A stretch of 64,000 nt of DNA from Clostridium drakei (GCF_000633595.2 NZ_JIBU02000050.1:1-64000), one strand, 5' to 3'; positions 36,890 to 46,514 are shown, numbered from the stretch's first letter. Notes: generated by a model from the letters alone, not told the origin. A program made the numbers and translations.

Positions 36890-38041
36890 ATGGATGTAAT
36901 TACCTATTGTCTAAAAAGTGAAAATATCAATTCAGATTTGTATTATAAGGAAATATCAATGGTCTCAGTTAAAGTTCTGGAAAAAATTCAAAATTCAGCT
37001 CTTTCGATAATTGATGATTTTGCAGACTTTATAAAAGAAAGTAATATAGAAGAATGTAGAAGTAAAGAGGAGTATAGATTGGAGTTTCTTACCATTGGAG
37101 TTTTGCTTATAGTATATATAAATAGAGCTAGAAAATTGAAGTTAGCTCCTCAAAAGATGCTTTCATATCTATCTGTGTTTAGAAATAATGTTAAGCCTTT
37201 AAAACCTGCATTGAATAAGCTTAAAGGCATATTATCAACAACCTTTCTTAGTGAAGATAGTGAAAATAGTACCATTTCAGAACAAGTGTATTTTGATAAT
37301 TTTGTTAATTTGATCAAGTGGATGAAGGCTTCAGGTGATTTTAAGTTTTGCTTAGATAGGTTAATTAATTGGTATAAGTTTCTTAAAAGTAAACCTGCAA
37401 AATATAGAAATGAATTTGTTAGTAAAGCTAATTTCATTGCTAAATGGTTTAAAGTAGAAGGAAGTAGAGAACTTGGTAAATACACATCACAAGTAAGTAA
37501 TTTCTTAAATCAAAGTTATCCAAAGTATAAATTTAGAGAAGATATGATATTTTGTGGTAGAAAAGAAATAGAATATCATCTTAATATGGTTGGAGCTGAA
37601 ATACTTAATAAAGCCTTTAAAGAGGATTTTATTAAAACAAAATATAAAATGGTTCTAGTGCCTTCTTGTATGAGGTTTCATAATGATATTAAGTGTAAGG
37701 CTAAGAAAACTGATAAAGGTTATTTGTGTGTAAGCTGTACTGAAAGCTGTAGAGTGAATAAGCTTTCTCAAATGGGCAGTAAGTATAATTTTAAAGTATA
37801 CATGATATTTCATGAATCAGAAGCTTTTTCAAATGAAAAAATAAAAAGGGGAAAAATTGGAGTTGTTGGAGTAGCCTGTGTTCTCAACTTGCTTGAAGGT
37901 GGATGGAGAGCAAAAAGCTTAAATTTTGTACCACAATGTGTAATACTAGACTACTGTGGTTGTAAAAATCATTGGCATAAAGAAGGAATACAAACGGATA
38001 TAAATATTAAGCAGTTAAAAAGGATACTGCAAATTTCATAA
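36890..38041 (+). CDS. DUF116-domain protein
   Basis: This 383-aa soluble protein has a helical N-terminal half without recognisable motif and a C-terminal DUF116 domain of about 150 residues. The latter has conserved cysteines: VPSCMRFHNDIKCKAKK, YLCVSCTESCRVNKL, GVVGVACVLNLLEGG and DYCGCKNHWH. The Cys pattern suggests a metal or Fe-S site. Function of DUF116 is unknown to me. The start was set at ATG 36890, preceded by GAGGTGAAA; the open frame begins at GTG 36878 inside that RBS. It probably forms an operon with the CDF exporter. Confidence 0.8.
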   Translation: MDVITYCLKSENINSDLYYKEISMVSVKVLEKIQNSALSIIDDFADFIKESNIEECRSKEEYRLEFLTIGVLLIVYINRARKLKLAPQKMLSYLSVFRNNVKPLKPALNKLKGILSTTFLSEDSENSTISEQVYFDNFVNLIKWMKASGDFKFCLDRLINWYKFLKSKPAKYRNEFVSKANFIAKWFKVEGSRELGKYTSQVSNFLNQSYPKYKFREDMIFCGRKEIEYHLNMVGAEILNKAFKEDFIKTKYKMVLVPSCMRFHNDIKCKAKKTDKGYLCVSCTESCRVNKLSQMGSKYNFKVYMIFHESEAFSNEKIKRGKIGVVGVACVLNLLEGGWRAKSLNFVPQCVILDYCGCKNHWHKEGIQTDINIKQLKRILQIS

Positions 38042-38072
38042 TCATATATTATCCTTTTGGATAATATATGAT
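38041..38072. terminator. Perfect 14-bp hairpin after the DUF116 gene
   Basis: ATCATATATTATCC pairs with GGATAATATATGAT around a TTTT loop, beginning at the last base of the DUF116 stop codon. There is no following T-run, so it may terminate weakly or protect the 3' end. Confidence 0.6.
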
Positions 38073-38137
38073 TACTGAAACTCCGATAAGTGTAATAGTT
38101 CCTCAAATTAAGTCAAACTTATCTGGAATGACACTAT

Positions 38138-38692
38138 CTATTTAACTTGTTTAGTAGTGTAAGTTTCCTTTGTTATCAAGTATGAAGGGTGATTCAACCC
38201 AGTTGGTGGATAAAATTCATCATGGGTATATACAAATCCAAGCTTTTTAAGCAATCCAGCAGACGCTGTGTTTTTAGGGTTGTGTCCTGCAAAAAGTGCA
38301 TTAACTCCAAGGGTATTGAAAGAATACTCTATGATTTCAGAACATGCTTCCTTAGCAAATCCTTTCCCCTAATATTGTTGTTTTAAATGTATTCCCATTT
38401 CGAAAATATTGTTTTTAGGATCATATGGCCGCAGGCCACAACATCCTATATTTTTATTAGTTTCTACGAGGTAAAGTGGAAAATATTGAACATTAGCATT
38501 AGTATAAGTTTCTATTTCCTTTTTGAGCCTTTCACATACCTGCTTTTCTGACATTTTACCATTTGATGTAATAAATTTTGTTACTTCTGGGTTTCCCCAA
38601 AGTTCTAAAGCATCAGATATATCTTCTTCACTCCATAGTGAAAATGCTAATCTTTCTGTACTCAAAAAAATTTTTCCCATAATTATATTCAT
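38138..38692 (-). pseudogene. GNAT acetyltransferase with an in-frame amber stop
   Basis: Read on the minus strand from ATG 38692, the frame encodes a RimJ/RimL-type GNAT N-acetyltransferase: STERLAFSLWSEEDISDALELWGNPEVTKF, then NKNIGCCGLRPYD and EMGIHLKQQY. A TAG at 38371-38369 follows, and the same frame resumes with GKGFAKEACSEIIEYSF, NALFAGHNPKNTASAGLLKKLGF and a C-terminal segment ending at TAG 38138. In relatives that position is usually a Trp (YWGKG), so a single TGG to TAG change explains the stop. The acetyl-CoA binding loop (GKGFA) is after the stop, so the short product would be inactive. Confidence 0.85.
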
Positions 38693-38915
38693 TCCTTTCC
38701 TTATGTTGTTTATATAATTTATTTTACATGATTTTAAAAGTTGTAACAATCTTACTCCCAAGTGCTGACCATATAAGCAGTATATAATATTACATTCTTA
38801 TAAATAAGAAACTTAAAGAGGTTTTTATCATTTTAAGAATATAGTTTTAAGAGACAGAGATGTCATAAAGTTTGATAATAAGATTATTTTAACGATAAAA
38901 AGGTATAATATGTTA

Positions 38916-38967
38916 TTAAAATAACTTTATAAAGTGACTTGAAAAAGTTATTTTAAACTGTTATACT
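38916..38967 (+). promoter_or_regulatory. xylA promoter with overlapping inverted-repeat operator
   Basis: TTGAAA (38939-38944), 17 bases and TATACT (38962-38967) form a sigma-A promoter 31 bases before the xylA start. A 13-bp perfect inverted repeat, TTAAAATAACTTT (38916-38928) and AAAGTTATTTTAA (38944-38956), spans the -35 and fills the -35/-10 spacer. It is a good candidate site for the ROK regulator encoded downstream. Confidence 0.65.
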
Positions 38968-38998
38968 AAATTTAATAATAAAACAGGGAGTGATTGTG

Positions 38999-40321
38999 AT
39001 GAAAGAGTATTTTTCTAATGTATCTAAAATAAATTATGAAGGATCAGATTCAAAAAATCCTTACTCATTTAAATATTATAATCCTGATGAAATAATTGGC
39101 GGAAAAAGAATGAAGGATCATTTAAGATTTTCAATGTCTTATTGGCATACATTAACTGCTAATGGAACTGATCAATTTGGAGTAGGTACAATGATTAGGT
39201 CATGGGATAATGTAAACGATAAGATGGAACTTGCTAAAGCAAGAATGGAAGCAGCATTTGAGTTTATGGACAAGCTAGATATAGATTATTTTTGCTTTCA
39301 TGACAGAGATATAGCACCTGAAGGAAAAGATCTTGTAGAAACAAATAAGAACTTAGATGAAATGGTATCAATTTGTAAAGAATTAATGAAAAAAAATAAT
39401 AAAAAATTACTATGGGGCACAGCTAACTTATTTAATAATCCTAGATTTGTACATGGTGCTGGAACTACATGTAATGCAAATGTTTATGCATATTCAGCAG
39501 CACAGTTAAAGAAAGCAATAGAAGTTACAAATGAATTAGGTGGAGAAAATTATGTATTTTGGGGTGGAAGAGAAGGATATGAAACACTCCTAAATACTGA
39601 TATAGGATTTGAAATGGATAACTTTGCTAGAATATTACAGATGGCAGTGGATTATGCAAAGAAAATAGGTTTTAAAGGACAATTTCTTATAGAACCAAAG
39701 CCAAAGGAACCTACAAAGCATCAATATGATTTTGATGTAGCAACTGTTTTAGGATTCTTAAGAAAATATAAGTTAGAAAATTACTTTAAAGTAAATATTG
39801 AAGCAAATCATGCTACTTTAGCAGGACATACTTTCCAACATGAAATATGTTTGGCAAGAAATAATAATGTACTTGGAAGCTTGGATGCAAATCAAGGAGA
39901 TCCACATCTTGGATGGGATACAGATCAATTCCCTACAAATATATATGATGCAACTTTAGCTATGTACGAAATACTTAAAAATGGTGATATAGCACCAGGT
40001 GGATTGAATTTTGATGCAAAGGTAAGAAGAGCATCCTTTGAACCAGAAGATTTATTCTTATCATATATAGCAGGAATGGATACGTTTGCTAAAGGACTTA
40101 GAATTGCGTATAAATTATTACATGATGGTCCTATTGAAAACTTTATTAAAGAAAGATATTCAAGCTTTTCTACTGGAATAGGTAAAGACATAGTAGATGG
40201 TAAAGCTGGATTTGAAGAACTAGAAAAATATGCTTTGAGCAATAATACTATGAACAACCAGTCAGGAAGACAAGAATATTTAGAATCAATAGTAAATCAA
40301 TATATATTTGAAGATAAATAG
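38999..40321 (+). CDS. xylA: Xylose isomerase
   Basis: This 440-aa enzyme converts D-xylose to D-xylulose. Family signatures are clear: [12 protein letters not shown] (catalytic His and metal-binding region), [29 protein letters not shown] with the Glu and Lys of the active site, [17 protein letters not shown] and [20 protein letters not shown]. The length matches the long, class II bacterial enzymes of clostridia. The start was set at ATG 38999 with GGGAG upstream; the open frame begins at GTG 38990. xylB follows after a small hairpin. Confidence 0.97.
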   Translation: MKEYFSNVSKINYEGSDSKNPYSFKYYNPDEIIGGKRMKDHLRFSMSYWHTLTANGTDQFGVGTMIRSWDNVNDKMELAKARMEAAFEFMDKLDIDYFCFHDRDIAPEGKDLVETNKNLDEMVSICKELMKKNNKKLLWGTANLFNNPRFVHGAGTTCNANVYAYSAAQLKKAIEVTNELGGENYVFWGGREGYETLLNTDIGFEMDNFARILQMAVDYAKKIGFKGQFLIEPKPKEPTKHQYDFDVATVLGFLRKYKLENYFKVNIEANHATLAGHTFQHEICLARNNNVLGSLDANQGDPHLGWDTDQFPTNIYDATLAMYEILKNGDIAPGGLNFDAKVRRASFEPEDLFLSYIAGMDTFAKGLRIAYKLLHDGPIENFIKERYSSFSTGIGKDIVDGKAGFEELEKYALSNNTMNNQSGRQEYLESIVNQYIFEDK

Positions 40322-40330
40322 AAAGTAATA

Positions 40331-40359
40331 TGTAGAGGTTGTTTTAAACTACCTCTACA
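40331..40359. repeat. Hairpin between xylA and xylB
   Basis: TGTAGAGGT (40331-40339) pairs with ACCTCTACA (40351-40359). No T-run follows, so an mRNA-stabilising or processing role is more likely than termination. Confidence 0.5.
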
Positions 40360-40395
40360 AAAATTACTAATAATTTTATGAAAGAAGAGATTGAT

Positions 40396-41892
40396 GTGAA
40401 CTTTTTAGGAATTGATTTAGGAACTTCTTCTGTAAAACTTATAATAATGAATGAAAAAGGTGGAATTTTAACAAGTGTATCAAAGGATTATGACATAAGC
40501 TATCCTAAAGTTGGATGGGCAGAACAAAATCCTGATGATTGGTGGAATAGTACTAAAGATGGTATTAAAGAACTTATAAATAGTTATAATATTAAACCAG
40601 AAACTATTGACGGGATAAGCTTTAGTGGTCAAATGCATGGACTTGTAATTCTTGATAGTAATAATAAAGTTTTAATGCCTGCCATATTATGGTGTGATCA
40701 GAGGACACAAAAACAATGTGATTACTTAAATAAAGAATTTGGTCAGGATAAACTTTCAAAATATACTGGTAACATGGCATTAACTGGCTTTACATTTCCA
40801 AAATTGCTTTGGGTTAAAGAAAATAAACCAGATATATATGCTAAAATAGCACATATTATGCTTCCTAAAGATTATATAAGTTTTAAGCTTACTGGAATGT
40901 TTGCATCTGACGTATCTGATGCATCTGGTACCATAATGTTTGATGTTGAAAATAGAAAATGGTCAAAGGAAATATTAGATTTATTTGAAATTAAAGAAAA
41001 CGTTTTACCAAAGGTTTATGAATCCTACGAAGTCATAGGCAATGTTTCAAAAAAAGTGTCAAATGAAACTGGACTTTCAACAGCTACAAAAGTCATAGCT
41101 GGAGCAGGTGATCAGGCAGCTGGAGCTGTGGGTACTGGAACAGTTAATTCTGGGATATTATCTGTGGCACTTGGAACATCTGGTGTTGTTTTTGCATCAA
41201 GTGAAAAATTCTATGTGGATAATGAAAATAGACTTCATTCATTTTGCCATGCTAATGGAAAGTGGCATCAAATGGGTGTAATATTATCTGCAGCATCAAG
41301 CCTTAAATGGTGGGTAGATAATGTAAGTGGAGATATATTTGAAAAATTGCTTTCAGAAGCAGAAGGTTCTGCTGTAGGAAGTAATAAATTATTCTTTTTA
41401 CCCTATTTAATAGGGGAGAGAACACCTTATAACGATCCTTGTGCAAAAGGAAGCTTTATTGGGTTAAATGTAACACATAAAAGAGGAGATATGACAAGAG
41501 CTATTTTAGAAGGAGTAGCTTTTGCTCTTAGAGATTCACTTGAGATATTGAGAACTTTAAATGTTGATATGAAAGAAGTAAGAATTAGTGGTGGAGGTTC
41601 TAAAAGTAAACTCTGGAGACAGATAATTGCAGATGTTTTCAATTTGAAGGTAAGTATTATAAATTCAAAGGAAGGTCCAGCTTATGGGGCGGCAATACTT
41701 GCAGCAGTTGGTTGTAAACTTTTTAATTCAGTGGATGAAGCATGTGAAGCTTTAATAAAGACCACAGATATAACAGAGTCTATAAGAGAAAATGTTGAAA
41801 AGTATGACAAGCTATACAAGGTTTATTCATCTTTATATACTTGTTTAAAAGATAAGTTTAAAGAAATAGATAACTTATCCGATATTGTTTAG
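40396..41892 (+). CDS. xylB: Xylulokinase
   Basis: This FGGY-family kinase of about 498 aa phosphorylates D-xylulose to xylulose 5-phosphate. FLGIDLGTSSVKLIIM is the N-terminal phosphate loop, SFSGQMHGLV and LWCDQRT the sugar-binding region, GAGDQAAGAVGTGTV holds the catalytic Asp, and RISGGGSKSKLWRQI the adenosine motif. The frame is open from ATG 40378, which lacks an RBS. GTG 40396 is preceded by AAGAAGAGA and begins MNFLGIDLGTSS as in other xylulokinases, so it is preferred. A terminator follows at 41941. Confidence 0.94.
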   Translation: MNFLGIDLGTSSVKLIIMNEKGGILTSVSKDYDISYPKVGWAEQNPDDWWNSTKDGIKELINSYNIKPETIDGISFSGQMHGLVILDSNNKVLMPAILWCDQRTQKQCDYLNKEFGQDKLSKYTGNMALTGFTFPKLLWVKENKPDIYAKIAHIMLPKDYISFKLTGMFASDVSDASGTIMFDVENRKWSKEILDLFEIKENVLPKVYESYEVIGNVSKKVSNETGLSTATKVIAGAGDQAAGAVGTGTVNSGILSVALGTSGVVFASSEKFYVDNENRLHSFCHANGKWHQMGVILSAASSLKWWVDNVSGDIFEKLLSEAEGSAVGSNKLFFLPYLIGERTPYNDPCAKGSFIGLNVTHKRGDMTRAILEGVAFALRDSLEILRTLNVDMKEVRISGGGSKSKLWRQIIADVFNLKVSIINSKEGPAYGAAILAAVGCKLFNSVDEACEALIKTTDITESIRENVEKYDKLYKVYSSLYTCLKDKFKEIDNLSDIV

Positions 41893-41940
41893 CAGGGCAA
41901 ATGCAAGAGTTAATGAAATGTGAATGAGTGAATTTAATCA

Positions 41941-41989
41941 AAAATTTGTTGTATAATCATTGTAATGAGATTGCACAACAAATTTTTTA
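41941..41989 (+). terminator. Intrinsic terminator of xylAB
   Basis: AAATTTGTTGT pairs with ACAACAAATTT, with inner helix pairing and a T-run at 41982-41988. Confidence 0.8.
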
Positions 41990-42149
41990 ATTTCTAAATA
42001 GGATTTTCAAAATCATTTAGCTGTAATATGCTACAAAATATAGATAAACTTAAACGAATAGCTTTAAATATTTTTCTTAAATAATATATGCATTAATGTT
42101 ATACTAAGTAATTGTAGTAATAATTTTAAATTTGATTGGTGGTACTAAT

Positions 42150-43327
42150 ATGAGGAGATTAAAATCAGTAGATCAAGAAATGATAAGAATATTAAATCAA
42201 AAAAAATACTGAATTTGATATATAGAAATAATAAACTTACAAAACAGGAAATATCTCAAAAGCTTAATATAAGTATTCCAACAGTTATAAGCAATAGTAA
42301 GGATCTTATAGGACAGGGATTTTTAGAAGAAGCTGGTGTTGCAGAGTCAACTGGTGGTAGAAAACCCACAATTCTTAAGTTTTTGCCATATAGTAGATAT
42401 TCCTTTGGTGTGTGCATTACTAAGGATAAAGTGAGAATTATATTGGCAAATTTAAACTTTGAAATAATGCATGAGATGGATTTTAATATGCCAGAAAAAT
42501 TAAAAGATTTTAATGATATAATTTCTAAAGTGGCAGAGAATGTTGAGTATATTATAAAGAAATTTAATATTCCATATGCTAAGATACTTGGAATAGGATT
42601 TTCACTGCCTGGTACAGTGGATGAAAAAAATTTGCTTTTGAAAAATGTACCTAATTTGAGGTTGAAAAATATATCTTTTAAAGAATTTGAGAGTTGTTTT
42701 AAATTCCCTATTTTTATAGAAAATGAGGCAAATGCTTCAGCTTATGCAGAAACCTTTATTAATTTTAATGATATAAAAAGTGGATTGGTATTTATATCTA
42801 TTACAGAAGGTATTGGAACAGGTGTAGTTATAGCAAACAATGTTTATAAAGGTTTTAATAAGCGGGCAGGTGAATTTGGACATATGACTATCGTAAAAGA
42901 TGGTAAGAAGTGTAATTGCGGAAAAAATGGATGTTGGGAGCTTTATGCATCTAAGAAGGCCTTGCTTAGTGAGTATAGGAATGCTTTTGATGATATGAAT
43001 GGAACTTTAGAGGATTTTCTAAACATGAGTAAAAATGATTTTAAAATAAAATCAATATTAGATACATATATTGACTTTTTGGCTGAAGGTATTAAAAATA
43101 TAATTTTGGCTTTAGATCCTAAAAATATACTCATAGGCGGAGAAATATTTTCATATAAAGATTTTTTAGAAGAAGAATTAATTAAAAAAGTGTTTAAGGA
43201 CAATAGTTTTTATGATGAAACTCAATGTAATGTTATGTTTTCAAGTCTAGGAGAAAATGCAGCTGTGTTTGGTGCAGTATTATTGCCTATGGAAAGTGTA
43301 TTCTTTTTAAATGATGATATAATATAG
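42150..43327 (+). pseudogene. xylR: ROK-family xylose regulator split by a frameshift at an A8 run
   Basis: From ATG 42150 the frame reads MRRLKSVDQEMIRILNQKK, then TAC TGA (stop at 42210-42212). One frame over, starting at the A8 run 42199-42206, the sequence continues ILNLIYRNNKLTKQEISQKLNISIPTV and on through a complete ROK protein to 43327. Adding one A would restore a normal protein of about 392 aa. The part after the break holds the second half of the winged helix, the ROK domain (GIGTGVVIANNVYKGFN) and the zinc motif CNCGKNGCWE. Position next to xylAB suggests xylose repression. The lesion may be a true mutation, transcriptional slippage at A8, or a sequencing error in the run. Confidence 0.85.
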
Positions 43328-43420
43328 AGAATAATATGGATGACTACGGAATTCAGGGATATATTAAACTGATTTATAGTGTTATATTCTCATAAAATAA
43401 GAAATTTCAAGGAGGTTTTT

Positions 43421-44041
43421 ATGATAAATAATATAATATTTGATGTTGATGGTACACTATGGGATACAACGAAGATTGTAGCCAAAGCTTGGAATAGAGC
43501 AATTTCACAAGTTGGAGAAATAAACTCAGCCATGACTTCCACAATACTTAAGAAAGAGTTTGGAAAGACTATGGATGTAATTGCAGAAGATTTATTTCCT
43601 GATTTAGATAGTGAAAATAAAAAAATATTATTAGAAAAGTGTTGTGAATTTGAACATAATGATTTAATGGAAAATACAGATGATTTGCTGTTTCCAAATG
43701 TAAAGGAAACTATTATAAAATTATCAGAAAAGTTCAATTTGTTTATTGTGAGCAATTGCCAATGTGGATATATAGAATTATTTATGAAAAAAGCAGGAAT
43801 TCAAGAGTATATAAAAGACTTTGAATGCTTTGGAAATACAGGTAGGTGTAAAGGTGAAAGCATTAAAATACTTATGGAAAGAAATAATTTAAGTGATGCA
43901 GTATATGTTGGAGATACTCAGGGAGATTATGAAGCCACAGTACTTGCTGGAATACCTTTTATATTTGCTAAGTATGGTTTTGGTAATGTTGAAGACTGCT
44001 ATTTGGAAATCAGTGATATAAAAGAACTGTTAAATTTATAG
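43421..44041 (+). CDS. HAD-superfamily phosphatase
   Basis: This protein of about 206 aa has HAD motif I IFDVDGTLWDTT, motif II LFIVSNCQCGY, a Lys in GRCKGESIK and motif IV VYVGDTQGDYEAT. It resembles phosphoglycolate or sugar-phosphate phosphatases with a helical cap. The start was set at ATG 43421, directly after AAGGAGG; the open frame begins 14 codons earlier. It follows the ROK gene by about 93 bases. The substrate is unknown, possibly a xylose-path sugar phosphate judged only by position. Confidence 0.85.
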   Translation: MINNIIFDVDGTLWDTTKIVAKAWNRAISQVGEINSAMTSTILKKEFGKTMDVIAEDLFPDLDSENKKILLEKCCEFEHNDLMENTDDLLFPNVKETIIKLSEKFNLFIVSNCQCGYIELFMKKAGIQEYIKDFECFGNTGRCKGESIKILMERNNLSDAVYVGDTQGDYEATVLAGIPFIFAKYGFGNVEDCYLEISDIKELLNL

Positions 44042-44092
44042 AAAATTTTAAAATATCATATACATATTTTAAGTATAGTAAATTTTTATAAG

Positions 44093-44121
44093 TTGACATT
44101 ATTAAAAGGTATTTATATAAT
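44093..44121 (+). promoter_or_regulatory. Consensus sigma-A promoter of the ABC-F leader
   Basis: TTGACA at 44093-44098, exactly 17 bases, and TATAAT at 44116-44121. It would start a transcript with a 5' UTR of about 430 nt ahead of the ABC-F gene. Confidence 0.85.
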
Positions 44122-44250
44122 TATCTTGAATATAGGTAAATTTAATTTTGAGAAAGGGCAAGGTATTGGCAGAAATGAAGATGTAATTCACTTTTTATTT
44201 GTTTGATAAAATTAAAATCAAAATAAAGTGCTGGTAAAGGTTTTATTGTT

Positions 44251-44271
44251 ATGCATTTTATTTTACTTTGA
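44251..44271 (+). CDS. Candidate leader peptide MHFILL of the ABC-F attenuator
   Basis: AAAGG (44237-44240) precedes ATG CAT TTT ATT TTA CTT TGA with a 10-base spacer. The TGA at 44269-44271 overlaps the first bases of the proposed antiterminator arm (44270). Another minimal ORF, MKM, lies at 44175-44186 with a weaker RBS. Leader ORFs of this size are known upstream of ABC-F resistance genes, where drug-stalled ribosomes change the downstream folding. Confidence 0.45.
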   Translation: MHFILL

Positions 44272-44284
44272 GAGTGGATAGTGT
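44270..44284 (+). promoter_or_regulatory. Antiterminator arm in the ABC-F leader
   Basis: GAGAGTGGATAGTGT is complementary, allowing a small bulge, to ACACTATCCTCTC at 44522-44534. That target contains the 5' arm of the terminator. Pairing over 240 nt would prevent the terminator from forming. Confidence 0.6.
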
Positions 44285-44526
44285 TTTTGTAACTGTTGAT
44301 AGTTTGTTTAAATATAGATATACAATACATAAATGGATTCTATTATTTTTTAATTTAGGGACTGATTTTATCTTAAAAATAGGATTAGAGTTTCAAATTG
44401 TATGTCTGTGATTTGTAGTTAATTTTAAATACTATAATGGTCTTTTTTATTGCAGTTAGTTTTGTTTTCCTGTTTTTTTAAGACTTTATTTGTAGTTATT
44501 AAAATTATTATATAGGTTAAGACACT

Positions 44527-44558
44527 ATCCTCTCCAGTTTACAAGGAGGGGATTTTTT
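44527..44558 (+). terminator. Attenuator hairpin that also hides the ABC-F ribosome binding site
   Basis: ATCCTCTCC (44527-44535) pairs with GGAGGGGAT (44545-44553) with a single U-G pair and a 9-nt loop, then six T that run directly into the ATG at 44559. The RBS GGAGGGG is the 3' arm, so this stem can block both transcription and translation. Confidence 0.8.
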
Positions 44559-46205
44559 ATGTTATTAATAGAAGGAAGTAATATTAAAAAATATTTTGGT
44601 GATAGATTAATATTGGATATAGATAATTTAAAAATTTATTCAGGAGATAGAATAGGTATTGTAGGAGCAAATGGAGTTGGTAAGACTACATTAATCAATA
44701 TACTTACTAAAAAATTTGAACCTGATGAGGGCTTAATCAAGGTGTATGAAACATGTGCCTATATATCTCAGCTAGAAGAACCAGATAGTAAGAAAATTAG
44801 TAATGAAATGGCCTCAAAATTTAGAGTTGCAGCTATATGGAATGAAAACATGAGTGGAGGAGAGAAGACAAGATTTAAACTTGCCCGTAGTTTAGAATTT
44901 AGTAGTTCGTTAATATTTGCAGATGAACCTACAAGTAATATGGACATAGAGGGCATTGAATACATGGAAAAAAAGTTTAAAGAATATAAAGGTGCTCTCA
45001 TTATTATATCTCATGATAGAAGCTTTTTAGATAAGCTTTGCAACAAGGTTTGGGAAATAGAGCATGGAATGATAAAAATTTATAATGGCAATTATAGTGA
45101 TTATGGTTTGCAAAAAACTCAAGAAAGGGAAAGAGCTGAATTTGAATATGCAGAGTATGTGAAGGAAAAAGATCGTCTTAAGAATGTAATTATAGATACA
45201 AAACAAAAGTCAAAGAATGTTAAAAAGACGCCTAAGCGTATGGGGAATTCTGAAGCTAGACTCCATAAGATGGGAGATCAAAGGTCAAAAGTAAATATTG
45301 ATGGAGTAGTAAAAAATGTTAAGAAAAGAATAGAGCATCTTCAGATTAAAGAAAAGCCTAATAAGCAGCAGGATATTAAGCTAAATATACCAGATTCAAA
45401 CAAGCTTTATGGTAAAATAATTATAGAGGGCAAAAATATAAATAGAGTATTTGGAGAAAAATCCATATTTAATAATGCTGAATTCAAAATATATAACGAA
45501 TCAAAGACAGCTTTAATTGGTCCTAATGGATGTGGCAAGAGTACCTTAATTAAAATGATACTGAATGAAAACTATTCTATAAAAATTGCTGAAGGAGCAA
45601 AGATAGGTTACTTTAGTCAGAATATGAGCATTTTAAAAGAGGAACTAACAATAATAGAAAATGTAATGGAAAAAAGCATATATAATGAAACTTTTGCTAG
45701 ATTATTATTAGCAAGGTTGTTGATTAAGGGAGAGGACATATATAAGAAAGTAAGTGTACTAAGTGGTGGAGAACGGGTTAAGGTATCTTTTGCGAAAATA
45801 TTAGTACAAGATATAAATTTGCTTATATTAGATGAACCTACTAATTACATGGATATAAACTCTCTTGAAGTTGTAGAGAAAGTGCTTAAAGAATACAGTA
45901 GAACGTTATTATTTGTTTCTCATGATAGAAGATTTATAAACTCAGTTGCAGATAATATAATTACCATAGAAAATTCTAAAATAAAGAGCTTTAATGGAAA
46001 TTATGAAAAATATATGGCTCAAAGAAATACTAAATTGAATGATAACAAAAAGGAAATTGAAAAAGAAATTTTGGTATTGCAAAATAAGCTTTCAGAAGTT
46101 ATAGGAAGACTATCTATGCCATCAAAGCAGGATAATATATCCATATTAGATCAAGAATATTACAGCATATTAGCTAAATTAAAGAATCTAAAATCTAGTA
46201 TTTAA
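44559..46205 (+). CDS. ABC-F ribosome-protection ATPase (antibiotic-resistance type)
   Basis: This 548-aa soluble protein has two ABC modules and no membrane domain. The first has Walker A GANGVGKTT, signature MSGGEKTRFKLAR and Walker B LIFADEPTSNMD. The second has GPNGCGKST, LSGGERVKVSFAK and LLILDEPTNYMD. Between them is a Lys-rich linker (residues ~190-270: KQKSKNVKKTPKRMGNSEARLH) that inserts towards the peptidyl-transferase centre in this family. The divergent first Walker B (ADEPTSNMD), the linker and the length resemble Msr/Lsa/Vga-type resistance proteins. The attenuator leader with small ORFs supports drug-inducible expression against a ribosome-targeting antibiotic. Which drug is not visible. 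Confidence 0.85.
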   Translation: MLLIEGSNIKKYFGDRLILDIDNLKIYSGDRIGIVGANGVGKTTLINILTKKFEPDEGLIKVYETCAYISQLEEPDSKKISNEMASKFRVAAIWNENMSGGEKTRFKLARSLEFSSSLIFADEPTSNMDIEGIEYMEKKFKEYKGALIIISHDRSFLDKLCNKVWEIEHGMIKIYNGNYSDYGLQKTQERERAEFEYAEYVKEKDRLKNVIIDTKQKSKNVKKTPKRMGNSEARLHKMGDQRSKVNIDGVVKNVKKRIEHLQIKEKPNKQQDIKLNIPDSNKLYGKIIIEGKNINRVFGEKSIFNNAEFKIYNESKTALIGPNGCGKSTLIKMILNENYSIKIAEGAKIGYFSQNMSILKEELTIIENVMEKSIYNETFARLLLARLLIKGEDIYKKVSVLSGGERVKVSFAKILVQDINLLILDEPTNYMDINSLEVVEKVLKEYSRTLLFVSHDRRFINSVADNIITIENSKIKSFNGNYEKYMAQRNTKLNDNKKEIEKEILVLQNKLSEVIGRLSMPSKQDNISILDQEYYSILAKLKNLKSSI

Positions 46206-46283
46206 AAAAATGCAAAAAGGATTTTTAATAAAGACAAAAACTTTAATATTTTTTCAAGGTTTAGTGAGGATGGGATAAATTAG

Positions 46284-46328
46284 AAAATTCCATAATTTTG
46301 GTCACTCTCATAAAATTATGGAATTTTT
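46284..46328. terminator. Terminator after the ABC-F gene
   Basis: AAAATTCCATAATTTT pairs with AAAATTATGGAATTTT around a 12-nt loop, followed by T. The rest of 46206-46514 holds no ORF. Confidence 0.8.
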
Positions 46329-46514
46329 TAATTTTAGGTATTAGGCTTTTTATAAAAATAAGTTTTTATGGGATTGTGCCACTAAGAAATTCACATGAAA
46401 TTATGTTGCTTTATAAATTTAAAATTAACACAATATTATTTATTTTTAATAGGACAATTTAATATTTAAAAAATTATGCTGAATAGTATTTACCATTGAA
46501 AATAGTAACTTATA

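Noticed and set aside
36890-38041. DUF116 gene as a radical-SAM or lipoate enzyme
   Set aside because: There is no CxxxCxxC radical-SAM motif or lipoate-domain signature; only the DUF116 cysteine pattern is visible.
44142-44330. Minus-strand 62-aa ORF inside the ABC-F leader
   Set aside because: It has no RBS or known domain, and the region is better explained as a plus-strand regulatory leader with a consensus promoter.
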